A stretch of 64,000 nucleotides of DNA, taken from positions 62,001 to 126,000 of the forward strand of contig CAVYNA010000006.1 of NCBI GenBank assembly GCA_963769765.1, given 5' to 3'. Under the pieces are notes generated by a model. The model was not told where the DNA came from. It did no database searches and saw nothing but the letters and a program-made list of their open reading frames with translations. The position numbers were made by a program, and so were the translations under genes. The stretch's first letter is position 1, and each line of letters opens with the position of its first letter. Source of the DNA: Bog-756 sp963769765 (GTDB lineage Bacteria; Actinomycetota; Acidimicrobiia; Acidimicrobiales; RAAP-2). Positions 43,120-51,886 of the stretch are shown here, one piece after another.

Positions 43120-43412
43120 CGGTGGAAAAGTGAAACGGGCGTAGGTTCCTTTCAAGCCTGACAAGCAAAGAAAGGAATCCCACACCCGTGTCGAAACGAG
43201 TATCCCCCATCGAGCGCGTCCGCATCGACATCGACCAGCTGTTCGCCTCCGACCGCGAGCTCGGCGAGGTCCTCGAGGAAGTCGCCCATCTCGGCGTCCG
43301 CCTCTTGATGCAGACCGCCCTCGAAGCCGAGGTCACCGAGTTCTTGGGCCGGGAGCGCTACGTCCGCGGCGACCGTGCCCGCCAAGGCAGCCGCAACGGC
43401 CACTGCCCGACG
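43120..43412 (+). mobile_element. Truncated IS256-family element (left end)
   Basis: From the GTG at 43188 about 75 residues match the N-terminus of IS256/MULE-type transposases (LLMQTALEAEVTEFLGRERY, then QGSRNGHCP). Similarity then stops abruptly near 43412, and a shifted tail runs to a stop at 43451. The catalytic DDE domain is absent. The leader 43120-43187 is AT-richer, as expected of an IS end, and holds a hairpin that hides the ribosome site. The exact outer end is not defined. Confidence 0.75.
43146..43177 (+). promoter_or_regulatory. Inverted repeat sequestering the transposase ribosome site
   Basis: TTCCTTTC (43146-43153) pairs perfectly with GAAAGGAA (43170-43177), enclosing 16 bases. 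The second arm contains the AAAGGA that would serve the GTG at 43188. Transcripts reading in from outside would fold this hairpin and block translation, a known way IS elements limit transposase expression. Confidence 0.5.
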
Positions 43413-43528
43413 ATGGCTGACTTCTCACCATGCCACTGCGAAGGTCTTTGACCAGAGGCAGCGGGCTGTAGTGGTCATAGCGGGACGAGAGTGTCATGGT
43501 GTATCACGCCTAAGGAGGAATGCTGATC

Positions 43529-44155
43529 ATGAACAACTCGGATACTTGGAGCCTCATCCATGCCGAGCGGCAGGCACTGGTGGAGACTCTGTCCTCATTG
43601 TCAGAAGAGCAGTGGGCAACCCCGTCATGGTGTCAAGGATGGACCGTCCAGGACACGGCTGGCCATGTCGTGGCTGCTGCGGAGCAGACTCCCTTGAACT
43701 TTTACAAGGAGCTTCTCCAGGCCGGCTTCAGGTTCCACGTATTCACAGATCGCGCGGCGAAGCGCCTTTCATTGGTGGGACCCGGCGAGTTGGTGCGCCG
43801 ATTGAAGGCGCGGACAACGACCACCAATCACCCTCCGGCTCCGGTCATCGCGATGCTCGGCGAGATTGTGGTCCACGGTGAGGACATTCGACGTCCACTT
43901 GGTCTGAGCCACCAGCCATCGGAGGCGGCGCTGATTGCTGTTGCCGACAGTTGGAAGAAGTCGAATCTCCTTATCGGGGCGAAGCGGCGAATCGCCGGAT
44001 TACGACTTCGTGCGACCGACCTCGATTGGGAGTATGGCGACGGCCCCGAAGTATCGGGTCCGATGACCTCCCTCGTCCTCGCCATGGTGGGTCGAAAAAA
44101 GGCAGATTCGGATCTCAGTGGAGAAGGCCTGAGCGTCCTTTCGGGCCGATCCTGA
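43529..44155 (+). CDS. Maleylpyruvate-isomerase-family (mycothiol-dependent, DinB-like) protein
   Basis: A 208-residue MDMPI-N-type protein. It starts TWSLIHAERQALVETLSSL and carries WCQGWTVQDTAGHVVAAAEQ (first metal-site His) and LGEIVVHGEDIRRPLGL (His-x3-Asp pair), the usual zinc-binding pattern. Members use mycothiol as cofactor or thiol donor. A near-perfect TAAGGAGG lies ten bases before this ATG; the ATG at 43520 sits on top of it and is rejected. The gene has lower GC than the neighbouring core genes and sits between IS and HTH remnants beside a tRNA, so it was probably acquired. Confidence 0.8.
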   Translation: MNNSDTWSLIHAERQALVETLSSLSEEQWATPSWCQGWTVQDTAGHVVAAAEQTPLNFYKELLQAGFRFHVFTDRAAKRLSLVGPGELVRRLKARTTTTNHPPAPVIAMLGEIVVHGEDIRRPLGLSHQPSEAALIAVADSWKKSNLLIGAKRRIAGLRLRATDLDWEYGDGPEVSGPMTSLVLAMVGRKKADSDLSGEGLSVLSGRS

Positions 44156-44666
44156 GTCCAACCCCCGACGGCCCGAAAATACTTGACCGGCCCAATAATC
44201 GATATCGGCGAGGTGTTCCATGCAGATCCAAAGCTCTGGATGTGTTGTCACGGTGAACGTGGAACCGCTGACCGAGCTCAACAAGTGTGGCCCTAGACCG
44301 GTACGCCGCAGCAAGTTCTTCGATCTGCGCCGCCACGAGTAGCCGGTGCACCTGCTTTGTGGTTCGAGAAATGGGCATCGCAGGCATTGATGGGGCCTCC
44401 AAGAGTATCCGGGCGATCCGTTCCCCATGGTCGGCGTGGTTTGAGCAACGTCCCAGCACCTCGAACTCGGCCTTGTCACTCAAACTCGGTGAGAGCTCTC
44501 GGACGCCCTGTCGATTCCGCACGGCACGCGCCGGTATCAAGATGGTGCCGAGTCGATGATCTTGCCGGCTCGCTGGCCCACCTCCCGCGGGATTAGGTGC
44601 CGATGCCGAGCTGGCAGGACACCCTCCCGATCGCGCCATGGTCGCCCGGGTGCCGGTCGGCGCCAT
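44115..44666 (-). pseudogene. Recombinase-type helix-turn-helix remnant
   Basis: Within this open frame only about 55 residues (44193-44357) look real: VHRLLVAAQIEELAAAYRSR, then TLVELGQRFHVHRDNTSRAL and HGTPRR. This is the HTH found at the C-terminus of many serine recombinases and orphan fragments of them (AELVARYxxGxTVxELAxxFGIHRxTVSRHL). The catalytic domain is absent and the flanking residues are unlike any protein, so it is read as a decayed mobile-element piece. Nothing else is supported between 44156 and 44796. Confidence 0.5.
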
Positions 44667-44796
44667 CGGAACGGGTGTTGCGGCAATCCCGTCGGATCAG
44701 CCGGGCACTGCCGCCGGAATTCGAGCCTGGGCAAACCGGCCGACATCCCGTAAAATCCCCACTGGTTGCCGACGGGATCGCCAATGGAGGACCACC

Positions 44797-46362
44797 ATGC
44801 TTCGACGCCTGCTCGCTGCTGTTGCCATCGTCGCGGGGGCCGCTGCCGTCGCCCCGGCGGGCGTCGCCGGCGCCACGGGCCCGGCGCCGCTCCTGCTCCT
44901 GATCCCCGGCTCGATCGCCTACGGGATGCTCGGGCACTCCTGCACCCCGGTCCAGGAGATCGTTACCGCGGAAGGATTCGACCCGACGACCGGGTTCCCG
45001 TCGGCCAACGTGGAGATGGCCACGACCTGCAGTGGGAGCGGCAAGGGCGGCGGGGGCCACCACACCTACACGGCCTTCTCTGGTGCTGTTTGGGACGACT
45101 CCGGCCACCTCTACCAGCTCCAAACGGTCCCCACCAACCCGGGCGCCGGCCCGACGTTCACCGCGTTCGACGGCTACGGCAACGAGGAGTACCAGTCGGG
45201 ATCGAGTGCGTACTTCCAGTGGGCCACCGGATTCGTGCCCGTGCCCCGGGTGACCGGGCTGTCGGTTACCGCCGGGTCCACCGTGGGCGGTGAGTCCGAG
45301 ACCATCGTCGGGACCGGCTTCACCAACGCCACCGCCGTGGACTTCGGGGCGGTGAGCGTGCCCTTCTCCGTCGTCAACGACACCACCATCACCGTGACCA
45401 CCCCGGCGGACGCCGTGACCTCGAACACGACGGTCGACGTGACCGTCTCCTCGACGGAAGGCACGAGCTCGACCTCGACGGCCGACCAGTTCACCTACTC
45501 GCTCCCGCAGGTCACTGGGCTGTCGATCGCAGCCGGGCCCACCTCGGGGGGGACCGTGGTCACCATCAGCGGGATCGGCTTCCTCGGCGCCTCGGCTGTC
45601 GACTTCGGGAGCCTGGCCGCGACATCGTTCACCGTTACCGGCGACACGACCATTGCGGCCACCACGCCGGTGGACCCCGTGTCGGCCAACCAGACCGTCG
45701 ACGTGTCCGTGACCTCGGCGGCAGGCACCGGTTCGATCTCGACGGCCGACCAGTTCACGTTCGTGGTCCGCCCGGTCATCACGTCGATCAGCCCCACCTC
45801 CGGTCCGCTCGGGGGCGGCACGCCGGTTACGATCACCGGCTCCGGGTTCACGGGAGCGACGTCGGTCGACTTCGGCGGGATCCTTGCCTATGGCGCGCCC
45901 ACCAGTGACACGTCGATGACGGTGACGGCTCCCGCCGGCGAGACGGCGGAGGCCGTCGACCTGACGGTGAGTACCATCGGCGGCACCAGTGCCACGTCAC
46001 CGGCCGATCAGTTCACCTATGGCCAGCCGATCGCCTGCTCGAAGGCGAGCGGCGTCGTGGGCGGCTCGATGACCGTGTCGGCGTGCTTGCCGGCCATGAA
46101 GGGCAACGCCAAGGCGGTCCTCGACCCCACGCGCACGTACTTCACGTGGTCGAAGAGCGGCCAGACCACGGTGGTGTCGCTGACGTTCGCGAACGTCGGC
46201 CAGGGCGTGTGCCCGAAGGGACACACCGAAGAGGACATCTCCGGAGTGGTGACCGGGGGCACGTCCAACTACACGACGCTCGGTGACACGATCTACGGCA
46301 CGGCCTGCGCCGCCGGGAGTGGCAAGTTCGTCCTGGTCAAGGGATCTACCTTCAGCCTGTAG
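44797..46362 (+). CDS. Exported protein with three IPT/TIG domains
   Basis: A 521-residue secreted protein with signal peptide MLRRLLAAVAIVAGAAAVAP up to AGA. Residues 25-150 are a Gly/Thr-rich domain with two Cys. Three IPT/TIG immunoglobulin-like domains follow at about 150-238, 238-327 and 327-410. Each starts with VTGLS- or ITSIS-type strands followed by G(G)xxVTIxGxGF, and each ends ADQFTY or ADQFTF. The C-terminal 110 residues carry four Cys (PIACSKASG, SACLPAM, GVCPKGH, GTACAAG), probably two disulfides. A cell-surface binding role is likely. GGAGG lies six bases before the ATG, and a strong hairpin follows the stop. Confidence 0.8.
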   Translation: MLRRLLAAVAIVAGAAAVAPAGVAGATGPAPLLLLIPGSIAYGMLGHSCTPVQEIVTAEGFDPTTGFPSANVEMATTCSGSGKGGGGHHTYTAFSGAVWDDSGHLYQLQTVPTNPGAGPTFTAFDGYGNEEYQSGSSAYFQWATGFVPVPRVTGLSVTAGSTVGGESETIVGTGFTNATAVDFGAVSVPFSVVNDTTITVTTPADAVTSNTTVDVTVSSTEGTSSTSTADQFTYSLPQVTGLSIAAGPTSGGTVVTISGIGFLGASAVDFGSLAATSFTVTGDTTIAATTPVDPVSANQTVDVSVTSAAGTGSISTADQFTFVVRPVITSISPTSGPLGGGTPVTITGSGFTGATSVDFGGILAYGAPTSDTSMTVTAPAGETAEAVDLTVSTIGGTSATSPADQFTYGQPIACSKASGVVGGSMTVSACLPAMKGNAKAVLDPTRTYFTWSKSGQTTVVSLTFANVGQGVCPKGHTEEDISGVVTGGTSNYTTLGDTIYGTACAAGSGKFVLVKGSTFSL

Positions 46363-46379
46363 GCGGACGGAGCGTCCGC
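46363..46379 (+). terminator. Hairpin directly after the IPT/TIG gene
   Basis: GCGGACG-GAG-CGTCCGC is a perfect 7-bp stem with a 3-base loop, starting one base after the stop codon. It lacks a U-run. It separates this gene from the convergent oxidoreductase gene. Confidence 0.55.
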
Positions 46380-46525
46380 GCCTGAGGGATCTCGAGGATC
46401 ATCGCCTTCGACTCGGACCTTCGTGCGGAAACGCTCGCACAATCGACCTTTCGGTCCGCGAGGAACGTTCGGTCGAGAAGGTGTCTCCATTGTTCGATCC
46501 GCGACGTTGACGGAGCAACGAGTCC

Positions 46526-47545
46526 TCAGCGTCCGGTCGGGCGCCCACTGAGGACGGCCGGCTCGGACCGCCACTGCTCCATCACCTTCATGCACGCCAA
46601 GCCGTCGCGGAACGACGGGAGGATCTGCTCCCGCTGAAGGATCGCCTCCCTGACGGCTCGAGCCCAGGCGTGCATCGCCGCGTCGTGCGGATCGCCGGGC
46701 GGGAGGTCGAAGCCGACCACCTCCTTGCTGCCGTCAATTCCATGGAGGGTCAGTCGTACGTCACTGACGTTCTCGATGGCTCCCTCAGAACCGGTGACGA
46801 CAATCCTCGGTGCCAGATTGGCTCCCGAGGCAAACGAGGTGTCGATGGTTGCCGTGGCACCCGAGGTGGTCTCGATCCATCCGGTGAAGGCGTCCTCGGC
46901 GTCACAGCGATGGGACTCCCCGTCCGCGTCCGGTCGTTCGGGGACGGTGATCCAGGTCGTCGCGCCGGTCCGGCTGATATCGCCGAACAGCCACCGAACC
47001 AGGTCGATGGCATGGGAGCCGAAGGCCCCGATCCATCCGCCGCCGAGTGACCGGTCGAAAAGCCAGCCCCACGGTCGGAGTGGAACTCGTGATCCGGCGG
47101 TGTAGGCGGTGTACGCCAGATGCTCCGGCCGTCCGATCGCGCCATTCGCCACGAGTTCTCGCAAGGCGAGCCGTGCCGGCTGGTAGCGGAATTCGAAGTT
47201 GAGGAAGTGGAGCACGCCGGCCGACTCTGCGGCGTCGGTCATCGCTTGGGCGTCTTCGACCGAGGTCCCGAACGGTTTGTCGCACAGGACGGCGCGTCCT
47301 GCATCGACGGCCATCGCGACGTGGGAGGCATGGAGGAAGGGCGGTGAATGGACGGCGATCAGGTCGACGTCCGAACGACAGAGCGCTCGCACCGCCGCCG
47401 GATCCCGGGCCGTGACGACGTCGATCACATCGCACTCCGCTGCGCGGAACGCACCTGCCACCACCCGCGCACCGAATCCGGTGCCGATGATGCCGACCCG
47501 AACCCGTGCGGATCGCGTTGCGGCCTTCCCGTCACGGTGTTCCAC
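46526..47545 (-). CDS. Gfo/Idh/MocA-family oxidoreductase
   Basis: A 339-residue NAD(P)-dependent dehydrogenase of sugar or cyclitol type. The N-terminal Rossmann domain has VRVGIIGTGFGARVVAGAFR and the CDKPFGTSVEDAQAM segment (EKP box, here DKP). The C-terminal sheet contains HFLNFEFRYQPARLALRELV and GGGWIGAFGSHAIDLVRWLFG, whose Gly-x3-Asp/His-type motif binds substrate. Substrate is unknown; inositol or a nucleotide sugar is possible. The GTG at 47545 is preceded by GGGAG at eight bases. The upstream frame to 47836 shows no family similarity. Confidence 0.85.
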   Translation of the reverse strand: MEHRDGKAATRSARVRVGIIGTGFGARVVAGAFRAAECDVIDVVTARDPAAVRALCRSDVDLIAVHSPPFLHASHVAMAVDAGRAVLCDKPFGTSVEDAQAMTDAAESAGVLHFLNFEFRYQPARLALRELVANGAIGRPEHLAYTAYTAGSRVPLRPWGWLFDRSLGGGWIGAFGSHAIDLVRWLFGDISRTGATTWITVPERPDADGESHRCDAEDAFTGWIETTSGATATIDTSFASGANLAPRIVVTGSEGAIENVSDVRLTLHGIDGSKEVVGFDLPPGDPHDAAMHAWARAVREAILQREQILPSFRDGLACMKVMEQWRSEPAVLSGRPTGR

Positions 47546-47802
47546 GCAGCTCACTCCCGACGCCGACGATTCGGGCCATTCTGGCAGTCTGGCCTGTCCG
47601 CGTTCGCGTACTTGGGCGTGCGCGGCTGGGAGGAAATGGCGGAGGGGCCGGGTGGCCCATGAGCCGACCATGACCCGCTCGAACGACCCGGTCGGGGAGC
47701 TGCACGGAACCCCTCTTCCGCCGGTGGAATGGCACCTCCACCCGCATAAGGTGGAGGGGGCCCGCCGGACGTGTGCCCGGTGCAGACGAGAAAGGCAGAA
47801 CG

Positions 47803-48204
47803 GTGAGCGACGGTCGTCCCGAACTGCACGGCCCACCCGGAAGCGCGGGTCGGTCGGGATTCGGATGTCTGGGGCCGCTCCTCGGTGGCGTCATCGTCGT
47901 GGCGATCGTGATCGCCACCGCCCTCATCGGGCTCGTGATGCTTGCGGTCGTGGCGGCGATCGTCGTGATCGCACTCGTCGTGTGGGCCATCGACCGGGTG
48001 GCTCTCGCGGTCAGTCCGAAACGCCGCGAACGCCGCCAGCGCCTGGTCCGGACCTTCGACCCACGAGGTCCGATCATCGACGCAACGGTCACCTTCGACG
48101 AGCCCACGCACCGACGGGGATCCGGCGAGGTCGGATCACCACCGCAACGCGACGCTGGCACTGACCGGCAGGGGCGCGACGACGGTGTTGCGGGTGCCGG
48201 CTGA
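47803..48204 (+). CDS. Small membrane protein of unknown function
   Basis: A 133-residue protein with a Gly/Pro-rich N-terminus. A long hydrophobic block at about residues 28-64 (GGVIVVAIVIATALIGLVML, then AVVAAIVVIALVVWAI) is enough for a helical hairpin. It is followed by a basic juxtamembrane stretch (SPKRRERRQRL) and an acidic, Gly-rich tail. No family is recognised. The start is GTG 47803 with AAAGG eight bases upstream. Confidence 0.6.
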   Translation: MSDGRPELHGPPGSAGRSGFGCLGPLLGGVIVVAIVIATALIGLVMLAVVAAIVVIALVVWAIDRVALAVSPKRRERRQRLVRTFDPRGPIIDATVTFDEPTHRRGSGEVGSPPQRDAGTDRQGRDDGVAGAG

Positions 48205-48288
48205 AAGAGCAATGGTGCCCTCCGGCTGGGCCGCGTGGTGCCCGACAGGCCGACGGACAAGATGAACAAGACGAACAGGAGGTGTGCG

Positions 48289-48603
48289 GTGGAGAAGCGA
48301 CTGGTCACGCGCTACACGATGAAGTCGTCGGCGGACGCCGACGAGAACCAGCGGCGCATCGAAGGAGTCTTCGCCGAGCTGGACGAGGCCCGTCCCGACA
48401 ACGTGAGCTACCTCGTCCTCCGGCTGGCTGACGACTCGTTCGTCCACGTTTCCTTCCACGGCCACCGCGACGACGAGCCCAACCCGATCGCTTCGACGCC
48501 CGCCTTCGCCGTCTTCCAGGACGGGCACGGCGACCGCCGGCAGGGAGACGTGGACCAGCAGACGGCGACGCTCGTCGGCGCGTACATCACCACCATCGCA
48601 TAG
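48289..48603 (+). CDS. Small conserved hypothetical protein (dimeric alpha/beta barrel-like)
   Basis: A 104-residue protein starting VEKRLVTRYTMKSSADADEN, with FAELDEARPDNVSYLVLRLADDSFVHVSFH. The pattern matches a common actinobacterial family predicted to adopt an antibiotic-biosynthesis-monooxygenase-like ferredoxin fold; no enzymatic role is known. GGAGG lies six bases before the GTG. It probably shares a transcript with the DUF899 gene 59 bases downstream. Confidence 0.65.
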   Translation: MEKRLVTRYTMKSSADADENQRRIEGVFAELDEARPDNVSYLVLRLADDSFVHVSFHGHRDDEPNPIASTPAFAVFQDGHGDRRQGDVDQQTATLVGAYITTIA

Positions 48604-48662
48604 CCGGGTATCCGACCGACCGGACTGAAGGCAGACCAACAGCGACGAAGGAGCAACCGATC

Positions 48663-49367
48663 ATGACGGACGTGATCCACCACGATGTGCGATTCCCAGG
48701 GGAGAGCCCCGACTACCGCAACGCGAGGGACGAACTGCTCCGGGCAGAGGTCGAGCTCCGACGTCAGACGGAGGCGGTGGCGGCGCAGCGGAGGCGCCTG
48801 CCGCTCGGCGGTCGGGTCCCGACCGACTACGTCTTCGAGGAGGGCAGCGTCGACTCCGACACCACTGCGCCCGTGGCACTCTCCGAGCTGTTCGAGGATG
48901 GCAAGGACGTCCTCTTCCTCTACAACTTCATGTACGGACCGGCGATGGAGACACCGTGCCCGATGTGCACGTCGTTCATCGACGCCCTCGACGGAGAGGT
49001 CCGGCACCTCAACCAACGGATCAACCTGGCGATCGTCGCCCGAAACCCAATTGAGCGACTCCGCGCCCACGCCCGCCGTCGGGGCTGGCGGGACGTCCGC
49101 TTGCTCTCGTCGGCGGGGAACACGTTCAACCGCGACTACCTCGGCGAGGACGAACAGGGCGACCAGCGGCCGATCGGCCATGTCTTCGTGCGGACGTCGG
49201 ACGGGGTGCGGCACGCCTACAGCACCGAGCTGGCCTTCACCGACGCCGACGCCCCGAACCAGAACCCGCGCCACATCGACTCGATGTGGCCGCTGTGGAA
49301 CGTCTTCGATCTCACCCCCATCGGACGTGGCGACGATTGGTTCCCGTCGCTCGAGTACACGACCTGA
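48663..49367 (+). CDS. DUF899 thioredoxin-like family protein
   Basis: A 234-residue protein of the DUF899 family, a thioredoxin-fold group of unknown function. It has RRRLPLGGRVPTDYVFEEG at the start of the fold and LFLYNFMYGPAMETPCPMCTSFIDAL with a CPMC pair in the position of the thioredoxin active site. SMWPLWNVFDLTPIGRGDDW ends the domain. The CxxC suggests redox activity; this is not established for the family. Confidence 0.85.
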   Translation: MTDVIHHDVRFPGESPDYRNARDELLRAEVELRRQTEAVAAQRRRLPLGGRVPTDYVFEEGSVDSDTTAPVALSELFEDGKDVLFLYNFMYGPAMETPCPMCTSFIDALDGEVRHLNQRINLAIVARNPIERLRAHARRRGWRDVRLLSSAGNTFNRDYLGEDEQGDQRPIGHVFVRTSDGVRHAYSTELAFTDADAPNQNPRHIDSMWPLWNVFDLTPIGRGDDWFPSLEYTT

Positions 49368-49422
49368 TCGGCAGGTACGCCGACCCGGCACCGAGCGGCG
49401 CCTGACCCGCCGCCGGCGCCGT

Positions 49423-49428
49423 TAGGGT
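49423..49428 (+). promoter_or_regulatory. Leaderless-type -10 box (TAGGGT) for the TSUP gene
   Basis: TAGGGT ends six bases before the GTG at 49435, without a Shine-Dalgarno sequence. Confidence 0.45.
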
Positions 49429-49434
49429 CTCGGC

Positions 49435-50181
49435 GTGCCGTCCGCCGGAACCCTGGTCGCCGTGGCCGGCATCGTCTTCGCCGCCGCGATCGTGCAACGG
49501 TTGGTCGGATTCGGATTCGCGCTCTTCGCGGTCCCGCTCCTCACCTTCGTGCTGCCTGCGAAGAGCGCGGTGATCGTCGTCATCCTCGACGGCGCAATCG
49601 TGAGCAGCTGGCTCGCCGTCCGGCTCCGGCGTGAAATCGACTGGCCGATGACCCGTCGGCTCGGCGCCGGGGCTGTCATCGGCGCTCCGATCGGCGTCGC
49701 GATCTTGAGCGTGGTCACACCGACGACCCTCCGCGTGGTCCTCGGGGTCACCACCTCGGCAGCTGCCGTCTGGATCATCGTCTCCTCACGCGTGCTCGGC
49801 ACCGAGGTCGTTCGGCCGCGGCCGGCTCGCACGTTGGCGCTCGGGGTCGCGAGCGGTGCGATCAACACGGCGCTCGCCACCAACGGCCCGCCGCTCGTCT
49901 ACGAGCTCCGACGATCGGGGTTCCGTGACGATCGATTCCGCGCCACCATCTCCGCGGTCTTCGTGATCTCCAATCTGATCGGTCTGCCGCTGCTCGCTCT
50001 GGCCGGCCTTGTCACCGCGTTCGACCTCGCCGTCGCCGCCTCGTCACTCCTCCCGTGCGTGGCCGGCGTCGCGCTCGGCGCGCGCTTGACCGGAAGACTG
50101 GATCCTGCGCACTTCGTCTGGGCGGTCGATCTCCTCCTTCTGGCGACCGGCGTCGTGACGGTGCTCCGGGGGCTTTCCTGA
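49435..50181 (+). CDS. TSUP-family permease (TauE/SafE)
   Basis: A 248-residue membrane protein with about eight helices in two repeats. The first repeat has VGFGFALFAVPLLTFVLPAK, the second GVASGAINTALATNGPPLVY. The Gly/Pro patterns are those of the 4-toluene sulfonate uptake permease family, which moves sulfite, sulfoacetate or other small organic anions across the membrane. Substrate is unknown. A short hairpin (CGGCGG/CCGCCG, 50196-50209) follows 15 bases after the stop. Confidence 0.85.
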   Translation: MPSAGTLVAVAGIVFAAAIVQRLVGFGFALFAVPLLTFVLPAKSAVIVVILDGAIVSSWLAVRLRREIDWPMTRRLGAGAVIGAPIGVAILSVVTPTTLRVVLGVTTSAAAVWIIVSSRVLGTEVVRPRPARTLALGVASGAINTALATNGPPLVYELRRSGFRDDRFRATISAVFVISNLIGLPLLALAGLVTAFDLAVAASSLLPCVAGVALGARLTGRLDPAHFVWAVDLLLLATGVVTVLRGLS

Positions 50182-50195
50182 GCCGTACCCGAAGG

Positions 50196-50209
50196 CGGCG
50201 GTCCCGCCG
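50196..50209 (+). terminator. Short GC hairpin after the TSUP gene
   Basis: CGGCGG-TC-CCGCCG, 15 bases after the stop codon. The stem is short and the loop tight, so it is only a candidate terminator. Confidence 0.35.
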
Positions 50210-50368
50210 ACCCCACGGACGATGAAGACGCCGGGTGCGCCCGACCGGGGCGCCTATTCGACTTTCGGCCCTAGTGAAGGCCGGGCGACAGGCGTTTGAT
50301 GGGGTGGTGAGGCCGCGGGCCGCACTGTCGCGCTGGCGACCGGCGCCGTGCTCACGGAGGTGAACGAC

Positions 50369-51820
50369 ATGCGTCCGGCCAAAGTCGTGATGATCGTCCT
50401 GGGATCGGTGCTCGTCCTCGTCGGACTCGCCGGTATGGCGGCCGGTGGCACGCTGCTCTGGGTCAACGCCACCCAGCGCGACGCGCAGGGCTACTACACG
50501 ACCCAGGCGCAACCCCTGCACACGGGGTCCTACGCGCTCACCTCCCAGGTCGACTTCGGTGCCCGCACCACGCAGCACACCTGGGTTCCCTTCGACCGGC
50601 TCGGGACGGTGCGGATCCGGGCCACCGGCTCCGCCGGTCGCCCCGTGTTCGTCGGCATCGCGCCCACGAACGACGTCGATCGCTGGCTCGCAGGCGTGTC
50701 GCACACCCACGTGACGAGCCTCAACGTCGGACCTTTCGAGACCAAGACCACCCCGGTCGGAGGGAACAGTGCACCGGTGCCGCCGAGCGCCGAGGCGTTC
50801 TGGGTGGCTTCGGTCGCCGGTCCGGGAACGCGGACGCTCACCTGGGCGACCACATCGGGGGCGTGGACCGCGGTCGTGATGAACGCGAATGCGTCGCAGG
50901 GTGTCTCGGTCGTGCTCGACCTGGGCGTCAACACCGGCGTCCTCGTGCCGATCGGTGCCACGATCGGAGCGATCGGCCTGCTGGCGCTGGCCGGCGCCGT
51001 GCTCCTCTTGGTCTTCGGTACCCGCCGGCCTCGCGACGAGATCGCCGCAAGCGCTCCAACGAGCGGTCCGGCGCCGGTACCGGAGCTCGCTGCGACGAGG
51101 CACGGCGCAACCACGCCCTACCCCGTCCACCTCGACGGCCACCTCGACCCGGAGCTGGGCCGGTGGATCTGGTTGTTCAAGTGGCTGCTCGTACTCCCCC
51201 ACGCGATCGTGCTTGCGTTCCTCTGGCTCGCGGTCAGCGTCCTCACCGTGATCGCCGGCTTCGCGATCCTCTTCACCGGTCGCTATCCCCGGAGCATCTT
51301 CGATTTCAACGTGGGCGTGATGCGGTGGACGTGGCGGGTCTCCTTCTACGCCATCAGCGCGTTCGGGACCGACCGCTACCCGCCGTTCAGTCTCGCCCAC
51401 GATCCGACGTATCCCGCCGACCTCTCGATCGACTATCCCGAGCACCTCTCGCGGGGACTCGTCCTCGTGAAGTGGTGGCTGCTCGCGATCCCGCAGTATC
51501 TGGTGGTCGGCGTCTTCCTCGGTGGCTGGGGGATCGGAATGCGGAACGGGTGGACAGCGGCCGGAGGCGGCTTCGGTCTGATCGGTCTGCTCGCGTTGAT
51601 CGCGGCCGTGATCCTCGGCGTGGGTGGTCGCTATCCCGACTCGATCTTCGAGTTCGTGATGGGTCTCAACCGCTGGTGCTACCGGGTGCTGGCGTACGCG
51701 GCGCTCATGCGGGACGAGTACCCACCGTTCCGGCTCGATGCCGGTGGGACCGATCCGGCGGACCGGTCGCCGACGACCGGACCGCCGCCGCCGGGCGGTC
51801 TCGTCGGTTCGACGGCCTGA
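50369..51820 (+). CDS. DUF4389-domain membrane protein
   Basis: A 483-residue membrane protein. One N-terminal helix is followed by an extracellular beta domain (about residues 35-185) and another helix at about 190-215. Two DUF4389 units follow, each with paired helices and the box YPVHLDGHLDPELGRWIWLF (first) or YPEHLSRGLVLVKWWLLAIP (second). Each ends in an RYPRSIFDFNVGVMRWTWRV-type amphipathic segment (second: GRYPDSIFEFVMGLNRWCYR). The family's role is unknown. The ATG at 50369 has GGAGG eight bases upstream. The tail is Pro-rich. Confidence 0.8.
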   Translation: MRPAKVVMIVLGSVLVLVGLAGMAAGGTLLWVNATQRDAQGYYTTQAQPLHTGSYALTSQVDFGARTTQHTWVPFDRLGTVRIRATGSAGRPVFVGIAPTNDVDRWLAGVSHTHVTSLNVGPFETKTTPVGGNSAPVPPSAEAFWVASVAGPGTRTLTWATTSGAWTAVVMNANASQGVSVVLDLGVNTGVLVPIGATIGAIGLLALAGAVLLLVFGTRRPRDEIAASAPTSGPAPVPELAATRHGATTPYPVHLDGHLDPELGRWIWLFKWLLVLPHAIVLAFLWLAVSVLTVIAGFAILFTGRYPRSIFDFNVGVMRWTWRVSFYAISAFGTDRYPPFSLAHDPTYPADLSIDYPEHLSRGLVLVKWWLLAIPQYLVVGVFLGGWGIGMRNGWTAAGGGFGLIGLLALIAAVILGVGGRYPDSIFEFVMGLNRWCYRVLAYAALMRDEYPPFRLDAGGTDPADRSPTTGPPPPGGLVGSTA

Positions 51821-51873
51821 CCGGTACGGCACTCGATCGTCCTCCGATCGGGGTGCAGGGAGGCGCCGCGCCG

Positions 51874-51879
51874 TAGGCT
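51874..51879 (+). promoter_or_regulatory. Leaderless-type -10 box (TAGGCT) for the SRAP gene
   Basis: TAGGCT ends seven bases before the GTG at 51887. No ribosome site is visible. Confidence 0.45.
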
Positions 51880-51886
51880 CGGCGAC

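Noticed and set aside
47546..47836. Upstream extension of the Gfo/Idh/MocA gene
   Set aside because: About 97 codons of Arg/Ser-rich sequence with no Rossmann features; GTG 47545 has a ribosome site and precedes the NAD motif correctly.
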